From assembly GCA_028751875.1 (NCBI GenBank), contig CM054135.1:60541229-60605228 (forward strand): a stretch of 64,000 nt of DNA, read 5' to 3'. A model generated the notes under the pieces. That model saw only the letters and a list, made by a program, of their open reading frames with translations, was not told the DNA's origin and did not search any database. Each line of letters starts with the position of its first letter. Position 1 is the stretch's first letter. Shown here one piece after another: positions 1 to 9,640 of the stretch. Origin of the DNA: Rapana venosa (lineage: Eukaryota > Mollusca > Gastropoda > Neogastropoda > Muricidae). The position numbers were made by a program, and so were the translations under genes.

Positions 1-19
1 GCAAGAAAGTTCCAGAACC

Positions 20-268
20 ATGGCTCTGACGTCATCGATTCTGTCACAGCGTCCAGCAATGACGTCAACTCTGGAGAAGAAGGCGTGCGGGGAACTGGAA
101 GCCTGGATAGAACAGTTGATGCAGTGTCAGAAACTGACTGAGGACCAGGTCCGAAAACTCTGCGAAAAGGTGAGTACAGCTGATAAATAGTTTTGGGGTG
201 GGTTGTGTGTTTTTTTAACATGACCAATTCTTTACCTTAATGTACAATGTCAAAAACTATACATGGTT

Positions 269-312
<44 letters not shown>

Positions 313-315
313 TTA

Positions 316-392
<77 letters not shown>

Positions 393-1150
393 TGTGTGTG
401 TGTGTGTGTCTGTGTGTGTGTACATGTGTGTGTATGTGTGTGTGCTACAAAGATTTACTTTGTTCATATTTTCTTTGGAATATGTTGACGGAGTCTGTCG
501 ATTTTTATATTTGAGTATGCATCACCCACTGTGGTGCATATGTTTGAGTTTTAGTACTTGTGTACATACGCACATACAAACATACACACATACACACACT
601 TGCACACACACCATCTTTTCTTCTTTTTTTTCACACACACCATCTCTCTCTCTCTCTCTCTCCCTCCCTCCCCCCCCTCCCCCCTCCTCTCTCTCCTCTC
701 TCTCTCTCTCTCTCTTGCATGCTTATTCTGTTACCCTTGAAAAATAAAGATTCATTCATTCATTCATTCATTCATTCATTCTCTCTCTCAACACACACAC
801 ACACTTACTTCTCTACACAATATGTACAACCTTACAACAACAACAAAAAGTCTTACAGACCATTCACTGTGAGCAGTGCCTAAACTCTGTACAATATTGC
901 AGGCAAAAGAAGTGTTGTCAGCAGAGAGTAACGTGAGGGAAGTGCAGTGCCCAGTGACGGTGTGCGGGGACATTCACGGGCAGATGTATGACCTCCTGGA
1001 GCTGTTCCGTATTGGGGGAAAGCCGCCAGACACCAACTACCTCTTCATGGGAGATTACGTGGATCGCGGGTATTACTCGGTGGAGGTCATATCTCTTCTT
1101 GTGGCTCTCAAGGTGAGTGAGTGCTTTGATGAGTGTGAGTGAGGAGTAAG

Positions 1151-1181
<31 letters not shown>

Positions 1182-3618
1182 TGTGTGTGTGTGTGTGTGT
1201 GTCTGTGCGTGTGTTGTGGTGTGTGTGTGTGTGTGTGTGGTCGAAGATGAAGAAGTTAACTTGGTTGGTGATGCCAGTGTGAAAGTGCATGACAATATTG
1301 ATTGTTGGGATTGAAATAACATCGTTTAATGTGCAGCAGGGTGATGGAAACAGACCCAAACATACTCATACACACGCAGGATCATGGTTGGAATTTTGTT
1401 TTTTTGTGTGTGTGTGCATAATTTGTTTTTCATCATTTTTCAATAGGTGTCTTTTTTCTGTTTCTTTTTTTTAAAGTTTCTTTTCCAAAATGGGCGAAAT
1501 CACGGACTTTAGAATTGAAAATGCAGATTAAAAAAAAAAATAATGACACATAGTCGGCTTATCAGTCACTTTTTTTAATCACATTTTTCTTATCTGCTAT
1601 TGTTTTTACTCACAGTTTGTTTCGTTTTGTTTGGTTTTTGTTGTTGTTTTTTTAAGAGGTTTTGGTTGTTTTTTGAGGGGGTGTTAATATCTGTAAAACA
1701 TTTGATTTTCTTCAACATGAGGCAGTTCTCTAAAATGAGAAATGTATTGTTTGGAAAACGCCATCTCAACTGTCAGCAGAGTTAAAACTGTACACAGTTA
1801 TGCTAACTTTTATGGGGCTTTTACGTTTTCTATGCCTAGTGTATGTAAGTTAATTTTCATACACAATGATGATTATTCTAGTCTTTGTGTGACTAATGTT
1901 TGTATGTTCGTTTTTGTACCTGTGTTGTCATATTGACTGAGTATGAAAATAGGCACCAATCTATTTTTGTGAGAGGAATATAGGATAAAAACCGTCACTA
2001 CTTCAGGGCACCTGAAAGACATTCGAAGATGCTGTACAACCAAGATGTAAACCTGAAGATCTGCAGAGCTCTATCCATGTGAGAAGATGCCAAGCTGAAG
2101 AAATGAACTCCCCGGCAAGGACCAAGCACAGAGAGAGACCTGACTGCGTGCTGAAAGTGAGTTGTTACTGCGATTAACCAACTCCAAAGTTTTCCTGCCA
2201 CAAAACACTATAACATTCATGGTATGATAAGACTATGGTGTTTGGGTTTGTTTTTTTCTAAGAACAGGTATACCTTTTCTTTTTATGTTATTGTATGCCA
2301 CATTAACATGAACTTTTTTAACTGTATGCTTACGCGTTTTTCATCATGTAAATAACATCTACAAGAACGTATCAACAGAAATGTCTATAAATGTTGCAGG
2401 TCCGATATCCAGACAGAGTCAACATTCTCCGTGGAAATCATGAGACACGAATGACGTCACAGGTCTACGGGTTCTACGATGAAGTCATGGCCAAATATGG
2501 AAGTGTCACTGTCTGGAATATGTTTATGGATGTCTGCGATTATATGCCTGTTACGGGGCTAGTAGGGGGAAAGGTAAGCTGACAAGTAATGGAGTTTATA
2601 CATCCTCATGTACAGAATGTGACAGATGCAAAAATACTTGTGCTTTAGCACAAACGTTTTCAGACATCACATACATACTGTGGCACAGTGTTCTACATGT
2701 GCAAACAGTGATACACACTTAAAAAATTTTTTTATCACATCCAAATGTTTAGAGGAGTGAACAATCTTTATGATGATTGCTTTGTTATGCATTATTAACA
2801 TCAAATCTGATAACTTCATAAAAAACAACAACAAATCTGTATGTTGTACTAATAATGATGTTGTGTATGTTGGTGAACAAGATGCAAACTGAGAATATAA
2901 TTATCATTTCTGGGACTTTTTTGAGAACAAATTAAATCTTAGAGATGAAACTTGCTTGATTGATGATACTTTTAGGGGCAGCGTTTTGCAATATCATTAT
3001 TCGTCATCAATAACCAGCTCAGTTGCATATATAAGTAATATTTTTTATTCACTACGCCACTGGAATCATAATATATATCAAGTTAAAGAAACTGAGAGCA
3101 GATACTAGGATGATATACACACAGTAATCATCATATCTAAATTCAAAACTGATTAATTTGCATTGCCATTATCTGTTGACTAAAGAATGATTGACATGTT
3201 TATTTGTGTGCTGTGCAGGTCTTTTGTATGCATGGTGGCTTATCTCCATCCATAGGCACTTTGGATCATATTCGTGCTCTGGATAGATTTGAAGAAGCTC
3301 CATTTGAAGTAAGTAGCAGTGGTAACATTTTTTTGTTTTTTAGTTTTAAATTCTTATGCATTATTACTTCTTATAGATTGATTAAGGTAAGTTTTCTTCA
3401 GGTGATTTTAAATCTTCATTTTTTATGACAGAAGATTTTAATATTTCAAAGAAACTGTTGCTATCAGTTGTTTAATTAATTTCTTTGCTGCATCAGATTT
3501 CAGTATATCCCACTATTTACATTTACTACAGCACATAGGAAAAAAGTGAGAGTTTGTTTCATGAATTAACAACTTAGATTCAATGATCAGTCAAAGATAC
3601 AGTGTCTCAGAATAGTTC

Positions 3619-3702
<84 letters not shown>

Positions 3703-5425
3703 GCACACACACACTCTCTTTCTCACTCTTTATCTGTCTCTCTCTCACCAATGTTGAACCTTGGAGCTCTAGCCAAGGAACAAAATAAAAGAAAACAAAG
3801 AAAGAAAATACTTTCCATAATGGAGATTTGAACAGTAAAAAGAGGGTGGTTTTTTTTCTTTTATGTATTGGTGGAAAAGTTGAGTTTGAATAGTGAAACA
3901 GGTTTGGTGGGGTGAGGTTGTTTTTTCCTTCTTTGACCCTTGTTTTTTCAGTCTCTTCTTCTTTGCGTTGCCTCAAACATCATTTAAGGCTATATTACAT
4001 GGTATCGTAGTTTGGTTGGAGTGCCTGATGGCCCGACACCTCTGATTTCAGCTCCTTTGGCGCATGACAGGGTTTCCTCCTGGGTGTTCTTCGAGTTTTC
4101 CTTCTCCATGCATGGGTTTGAAATCAGAGTTTTCCGCTCTCCTAAGTGGATTTTGTCAGCAAAACGGGCTCCACCTACCCTACCTGGTTATCCTGCCAGG
4201 CGCTCGGTCTCCCCACAGCAGGTCTTTGCGAAAACAGGGGACACCAACGAGTAGGTGCCTGCTGTGGAAAGTTGCGTTAGGAGAGGCTATGCAGCACCCT
4301 TCTGAAGGGTACCCCTCTTGCCTGGCAAGCCAAACAAGAGGTTGCAGCTTCACTATCCCCGGGAAGCAGAGGTGTAGAGCGGATGCTCAGAAATGCACAT
4401 ACTTCTCTTCACAGGCGGGACATCCAGCACCAGACCCTGTGGTCCCCCTTTTCAGTCTCTTGAAAAAGGCTTCCATTTTATAGCATGTTAAAAGCTGTTG
4501 TTGTTGCAGAGAGGTACAAAGTATGTATTGAACCACTTTGTTAGAAAAAGATGTAACTCTGAAATGATCATTTGGTTTTGTTTTCAATGGTCAACCTCTC
4601 AACCTGTGTTAGCTTTATTATGTTCTTTGATTAACACACACATGTATGCACACATGCATGTGCGCGCACGCACACACACACACACGCACACCACACCCAA
4701 CAACAATGAAAATAAGATAACAAGAACAAGTAAAAAGAATAATGAGTATCACAGAAGGACATATAACAGTTGCAATCTTTTTTTTTCTTTTTTGAGGGGG
4801 GGGGGGGGGGGGGGGGGGCAAACAAATTTCTTTGGGAGTCCGTAGCCATTTTCCTTACCTATAATTTTTACCTCTGTATCTTGTCAACTAACTTTGAATT
4901 CAAAAGAAAAATTGCAAGTTTTGTCCGTTTCTGAATGAATCTCTTAACTAACATTATACCCCATTGTTTGCTTTTTTTATTTTTAGGGGCCTATCAACGA
5001 CTTCTTGTGGTCAGACCCAGAAGAAACACCTGGCTGGGGAAGATCTCCACGTGGGGCAGGTCATGTGTTCGGCCCAGATGTTTCAGAGACATTTCTTCAC
5101 ACCAATGACTTGTCCTTAGTCTCCCGTGCGCATCAGGCTGTAAACGAGGTTAGCCATTTTGTGTCTTCCCTGCCAAATAATGTACTTCTATTGGTCATGG
5201 GTTTTTTCAACAAGTTTTTATGTTGCTTTCTTAGTTTTGAAGTGAGTTGTTGGAGCAGTAGGTTTAGAAATAAGTAAACAAGATGATTTCAAGTCAAGGG
5301 AGGGGCTTTGTTTTGCTTTTAATTTTTTGCTTTGTCTTGGGGGTTTCTTATTTGATTCAGAACGTAACTGTTATATTTCTTGTGCCTTTCTAGTCAGTCT
5401 AAGTGATGATGAAGTGGGCTGTTGG

Positions 5426-5485
<60 letters not shown>

Positions 5486-6487
5486 GTCGATTGTTTTTTC
5501 AGGGATACCAGTGGTGTCATGACAAAAGGGTGGTGACTACCTTCAGTGCTCCCAATTACATGTACCGACTGGGTAACCGTGCTGCTATTTTACAGCTGGA
5601 TGAAGCCATGAATTCTACTTTGTGAGTCCTTTCTTCCCTCTGTTCTTTTCCTCATGTAAATGTTATAGCATACATAAATATGTCTACATGTCAGTGTCTA
5701 TGTGAACATACATGTGTGCATGTTTGCACTATTGCAAGTAGTGTGTGTGTGTGTTCATTTTTCTTCTTCAATTTAACGTCTTTTCACTATGAGTGGTGTG
5801 TGTGTGTGTGTGTGTGTGGTGGGGGGGGATAGGGAATAAGCAGATACTGTGTACAAGGTTGTATACCATATAATTATTGGAAAAGAACAAAAACTTTGTA
5901 ACATATATACCTTTAATGCAAATTTTGCAAGTATTCTCAGTCATAGGTTGTATGTCTAAAACTGCATCAGCACTTGCAACTGGCACGTGTGTAAATCACA
6001 GTGGATCTACATACACTAACACATTAAGCTTCTGTGCAACAGTAACTTTATAACAAAATAAAAATAAAAAACCCAAAGCAATCTGATTATCAATTAATTC
6101 ATTCCTGATATAGCTTACCTTATGACTGCTATTTCAAATACTTGATCTTAAACATAACAGAAAATGAACATCCCATCTAAAATACAACCTGCAGTTACTT
6201 TTTTCTGGTTATGGCAAATTAGTAATCAACACTTACATCTTACTGCCATTTCTTATTTCTTGTAATTTTCTTGTTCTGTTTGAGCACAGTAATCAGTTAG
6301 TTATAAATTTAAGTGTTGTTCAGAAAGTATTTACATTTTTTCCATTCTTGTTGTGTCATAGACTACAGTAGTAATACGTGTTAACATGATGTTTTTGTTT
6401 TTCAGTATCCAGTTTGATGCTGCACCACGTAAAGATGGTCAAGGACCACCCTCAAGATTGCCTGACCACATGTATTCTTTCTTCTGA
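20..6487 (+). CDS. PP2A-like serine/threonine phosphatase catalytic subunit, divergent paralogue (7 exons)
   Basis: Exons are 59-169 (or from 20), 903-1112, 2400-2573, 3219-3308, 4987-5148, 5503-5621 and 6406-6487; all introns are GT-AG. From the ATG at 59 the product is 315 residues, close to the usual 309 of PP2A-C. An in-frame ATG at 20 lies in a stronger Kozak context (A at -3, G at +4) and would add 13 residues; no in-frame stop precedes it in the window. Metal and phosphate ligands of the PPP family are all present: GDIHG, GDYVDRG, RGNHE, HGGLSP, SPRGAG, RAHQ, SAPNY. By eye the core is about 70% identical to the remembered animal PP2A-C, which is normally far more conserved, so I read this as a paralogue. 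Odd points: the YCYRCG loop is YMYRLG, and the C-terminal TPDYFL is replaced by PDHMYSFF, so the methylated Leu is absent. PP4 and PP6 fit less well. Confidence 0.9.
59..169 (+). CDS. PP2A-like exon 1 (residues 1-37)
   Basis: Encodes the N-terminal helix with ELEAWIEQL and VRKLCEK, matching the start of PP2A-C with three extra residues. The donor is aag|gtgagt, phase 0. Translation may instead begin at 20. Confidence 0.85.
170..902 (+). other. PP2A-like intron 1, microsatellite-rich
   Basis: Contains (AC)n 272-310, (AT)n 319-371, (AG)n 371-392 and (GT)n 393-447, then CT-rich DNA at 640-716 and (ATTC)n at 751-781. Nothing coding is visible. Confidence 0.85.
903..1112 (+). CDS. PP2A-like exon 2 (residues 38-107)
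   Basis: Acceptor ttgcag, donor gtgagt, 70 whole codons. Carries GDIHG (Asp60, His62) and GDYVDRG (Asp88, Arg92), the first two metal-binding signatures of the PPP family. Confidence 0.93.
1113..2399 (+). other. PP2A-like intron 2
   Basis: An imperfect (GT)n tract lies at 1151-1240. The remainder is AT-rich unique-looking DNA with no recognisable gene or repeat. Confidence 0.75.
2400..2573 (+). CDS. PP2A-like exon 3 (residues 108-165)
   Basis: Acceptor ttgcag, donor gtaagc, 58 codons. Carries RGNHE (Asn120, His121) and QVYGFYDE. This is the most diverged exon: [10 protein letters not shown] replaces RGNHESRQIT, and the VWKYFTDLFDYLPL region reads [14 protein letters not shown]. Confidence 0.93.
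2574..3218 (+). other. PP2A-like intron 3
   Basis: AT-rich intron; I see nothing in it besides the splice signals. Confidence 0.75.
3219..3308 (+). CDS. PP2A-like exon 4 (residues 166-195)
   Basis: Acceptor gtgcag, donor gtaagt, 30 codons. Carries HGGLSPSI (metal ligand His170) and LDHIRALDR. Confidence 0.92.
3309..4986 (+). other. PP2A-like intron 4 with simple repeats and a GC-richer block
   Basis: (AT)n then (AG)n at 3619-3701, a short dispersed-repeat end at 3747-3785 (family E below), a GC-richer block at about 4010-4490 that looks like an unrecognised interspersed element, (AC)n near 4660-4690 and a G run at 4797-4819. Confidence 0.65.
4987..5148 (+). CDS. PP2A-like exon 5 (residues 196-249)
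   Basis: Acceptor ttttag, donor gttagc (weak), 54 codons. Carries LWSDPEE, SPRGAG (Arg217) and SRAHQ (His244). Confidence 0.92.
5429..5480. repeat. (AT)n tract just upstream of exon 6
   Basis: About 52 bp of nearly pure, self-complementary AT repeat inside intron 5 (5149-5502), close to the splice acceptor. The rest of the intron shows nothing. Confidence 0.9.
5503..5621 (+). CDS. PP2A-like exon 6 (residues 250-289)
   Basis: Acceptor tttcag, donor gtgagt, phase 2, so codon 289 (Phe) is split. Carries SAPNY followed by MYRLGN, where PP2A, PP4 and PP6 have CYRCGN. The acceptor lies about 22 bp after a long AT tract. Confidence 0.92.
5622..6405 (+). other. PP2A-like intron 6
   Basis: Contains short GT tracts (5743-5754, 5796-5818). 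No other feature recognised. Confidence 0.7.
6406..6487 (+). CDS. PP2A-like exon 7 with stop
   Basis: Acceptor tttcag; completes codon 289, adds 26 residues and ends at TGA 6485-6487. IQFDAAPR matches LQFDPAPR of PP2A-C, after which the tail diverges and ends MYSFF. Confidence 0.9.
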
Positions 6488-6547
6488 AGCGACAGAAGAG
6501 TAGAGACAATGTTCCTCTTTTTACATCTTTCTTGTGCTTTTGTTGTG

Positions 6548-6553
6548 AATAAA
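6548..6553 (+). terminator. Candidate poly(A) signal of the PP2A-like gene
   Basis: AATAAA 61 bp after the stop codon; a second AATAAA is at 6702-6707. Either could end the mRNA. Confidence 0.6.
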
Positions 6554-7029
6554 CTGTGAAACCTGATGACATGTGAGAATTGTGGAAGTGCTTGATGAGT
6601 TTAGATATTTTTTTAACTCAAGATTATGCAGTCTGGTAGTATCTTATCTGATCTGCCTATGCGCTCACAAGCAGAAGACTTCTTTGTGTGTGGTTAAAAG
6701 AAATAAAGTATTCCATGAGTAGTGTTGTTACTAAAAACATCACAATACTATGGTTTGTACCGTTTCAGATCATGTGTTTCTATTAGACTGTTCAAGAATA
6801 AGGTTCGTAAGAAGTTTGATATTATAGGTGACCATGCAAACCCTTTGAAATAACATAAATGTGCTGTCCCATTTTGATGGCTAAGATATATGTTCTCTGT
6901 TGAATACTAACTACAGTCATGGTAGAAGTATATATATTTTGTATTTTATACTAAATATAGTAAAGATAGATATGTATTTTATATTGTGTGCTAGCTATAG
7001 TCATGGTAGATATATGTATTTTGTATTGT

Positions 7030-7215
7030 ATAGGCTACTACTAAAGTACTTGTAACCATGGCAGGGTTCTGTGTAAATGCAGGCTGCTTTTCCCTGAGTG
7101 CTGTCCACGATGGCAGAGATAATCATGTTTTGTATTGTATACTAACTTACAGTCACAGCAGACTTTTTCTATGTGAAATTCAGGCTGCTTTTCCTCCAGG
7201 AAGAGTGTGTCATCA
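7030..7215 (-). mobile_element. Two degraded SINE 3'-domain relics
   Basis: Two neighbouring stretches (about 7030-7100 and 7125-7215) match, in reverse, the part of the full-length SINE at 46439-46932 that reads gagagcagcccgaatttcat followed by a Ctgtgacttaaagt-like block. Strongly diverged. Confidence 0.45.
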
Positions 7216-8439
7216 CAAATACAGTACCAGCCCTGTCTGCTGGTGTATTTGCTTCCCAATGAAAGTGTGGGTTTCAAAGCAGAGAATGCTCTTACTTTAT
7301 CACATGGGACTATGAAAAAATAGCACCAAACCAACAGGCCAGGAACACTACAAACACATACCACTGCTGAGATTAATCAAGAGGTGAAGAAAGTCAGAAC
7401 TATTTGCCAGCTTTGTGGTTGGATGCGCTCAGTGATTATAACTTCATGTAGCCATGTGAAACATTATTTTGTCTTACTCTCAATTCTTTCTCCTTAAAGG
7501 AACCCTTTGTAATAAACAGACTAGACTGTCTATGCGAATGATACACTCAGCAAAACCCAGTGAAAAGTGAATTGATGTACAATGTGTAGGCTGCAGTTGT
7601 GCAGTTAGGCTAAGTTCACAAGTCCCTTTATAAATGGCAGCCATCAGAGTGAATATTGTTGACATATTCATGGAATCCATATAGTGGAGCAGTTGAAGAA
7701 TAGTTATGTTATGCTCATGTTAAATATGCAGACATTGTCCTGTATTTATTCAGAAGGTACACTATAACTAAAAACCTTATACATCACAAAGTGTTTGTGC
7801 ACGCGCAGGCGCGTGCACTTGTGTGTGTGTGTGTGTGTGTGTGTATGTACCTATGCACATATTGTGTATGTGCATGATGGAGAGATATGTATATCTGCAC
7901 ATTGCAGAGTTGGAAAGTGGTGATATGTTTATTTATTGATGTAGGTGGTGTTGCAATTTGTTTTCAGGGAAAAACCTCATACAAAATCTTTTTGTTTTAA
8001 TTCTGTGAAAACCAGGGAGATGTATATTCTGAATCTGGTTTCTTGCAAAAGTAAATAAAACCATTCCTGTAGTGTGATGCAATATTTCTCTTTTGCCATT
8101 ACATTAAATTTTTCGAGTTTATCAAACCAAAGCATGATAACAATCAAGGACATTTTCCTTTGGAACAGAAAGAGTTCCATCTGGCATTTTCCTAAATGTA
8201 ATCCTTGTGAGACTGCAGAAATGGGAATTTACTCATTACTTACTTATGTGATAGTTTGCATCCCGTTATTAAATGCAACAGGTCAACATTACTGCAGAAA
8301 AGAGTTTTGTTTCATCCAATCAAATTTAATCTCTCTATAAGTTAAATTTGCATAGTTTCTCCTTTATATTGAAAATGTTTTGAGGTTGCAATGTTAGCAC
8401 GAATCATTAAGTGTTGATTAATTTTTATAATCATTGTTA

Positions 8440-8690
8440 CAAGCTGATTAAATTTGAATAATGTTAACATATTGCAGCACTGTTAATGTTGATCACATTC
8501 CATTGCAGCACTGTTATAATTTTGCATTGCAGTTTTGTTATCTGTTATTCATCTGTGTTCATCTAAGAAGTGTATGCACAATTGAACTGACTTTCCACCA
8601 TACAAGTTGTTTAAATTTGAGTAGTGTTGACCATACTGCCGCACAGCTGTAATTTTGCATTGCATTTTTGTTATCTTCTCTTTCTGGAAA
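8440..8690. repeat. Imperfect tandem duplication, period about 163 bp
   Basis: The motif running from aaatttga through ttgcattgca and ttttgttatct appears twice, starting near 8440 and 8603. Copies are diverged and the second is shorter. Confidence 0.55.
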
Positions 8691-8714
8691 GAGATTCATT
8701 CTGGCTTCAGGAAC

Positions 8715-8995
8715 GTCTTAACACATAAGTGCATGTATTTTTTTCCCAGTTTTGTCATCCGTTCCTACTGGCATGCAATGACCTACTGCCCAAAAGGTAG
8801 AATGGGTTTTAACATGTGCAAAAAATGTTCAGCATGCATTTGCTCACAGTACCTCAGTTTATAGTCTCATCCAAAGGACTTTCAGGGGAGTGGAGTCGGG
8901 AAAAATTAAAATTCCATCGACTGGGTGCCTCAGGTGGTTCGATCCCAGGCCATCATTATCATGACGCAGTGCTCTAACCACTAGACTATCCCACC
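8715..8995 (-). mobile_element. tRNA-derived SINE, family A (near full length)
   Basis: Read on the minus strand the head has an A box TAGTCTAGTGG (8978-8988) and a B box GATCGAACC (within 8936-8946), both matching Pol III consensus. The body follows with a GATGAGACTATAAAC core and a CACATGTTAAAACC segment. Other family A copies lie at 15387-15575, 18358-18490, 24070-24290, 38155-38212 and a relic near 48820-48960. It is a retroposed element, not a functional tRNA gene. Confidence 0.75.
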
Positions 8996-9383
8996 CCCGC
9001 CCCCCCTTCCTAAGAAGAGTATTACAATTGCATTGACTTCACCATACTTATGTTCCGTTTTTTTCAAAAAGGAAACATATCAGATTGATTTTTTTTCTTA
9101 GATTACAAGCAGGGCCATAACTGAAATAACAGCTGTTTCAAACTTATTCTCAGATGTTTCATCATTTGCTAACAGGTTCCTTTCAATTGATGGAGGTGTA
9201 CTGCATAAACCATTTTACCCATGATCACTCATTCTTGACATTTTACAAAACATCAAACAAGAGATTGGTTTTTGGGGAATCTCTTTTTAAATTGTGAAGA
9301 TGTGCTGTGCTGTGCTGAAGTTTGTAACTTTAGGCAGTAGCTGCAGGTGAAATAACTGCACATGACTTTTTCCCCCATTCTTT

Positions 9384-9480
9384 GGCTAGAGTTCCACGGT
9401 TCACCAATAATTGTGAGATTTTGGGTATGTGACCGTTTTTGCCCGCCATTAAGGTAGCTGCATTCTGACTTCAGGGATAC
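9384..9480 (-). repeat. Dispersed ~100-bp repeat, family E
   Basis: One of about seven copies in the window of a short block that in sense orientation reads from AGCTACCTTAATGGTGGG through GGTCACATATGC to CTCTAGCCAAGGAAC. Copies differ by scattered substitutions. Confidence 0.7.
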
Positions 9481-9597
9481 ATATCAATTAGGATTTTTTA
9501 AAGAATATTTCTGGTTTGTTTGCGAGTGGTATGAACAATTGTGACAATTTATTCAATGATGAATAAAGCAAAGAAACTGATGTCAGATGCTTGGTTT

Positions 9598-9640
9598 GTG
9601 TGTGTGTGTGTGGTGGGGGGGGGGGGGGGGGGGGGGGGGA
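9598..9640. repeat. (GT)n followed by a long G run
   Basis: Simple repeat; the uninterrupted G run is over 20 bp. Confidence 0.9.

Noticed and set aside
237..747. Open frames of Thr-His, Tyr-Ile or Ser-Leu repeats
   Set aside because: Translations of dinucleotide microsatellites. The same applies to 3617-3976, 38945-39434, 39747-40088 and 55827-56084.
5404..5420. Box C-like tgatgatga suggesting an intronic snoRNA
   Set aside because: Followed at once by an AT microsatellite; no box D or antisense guide.
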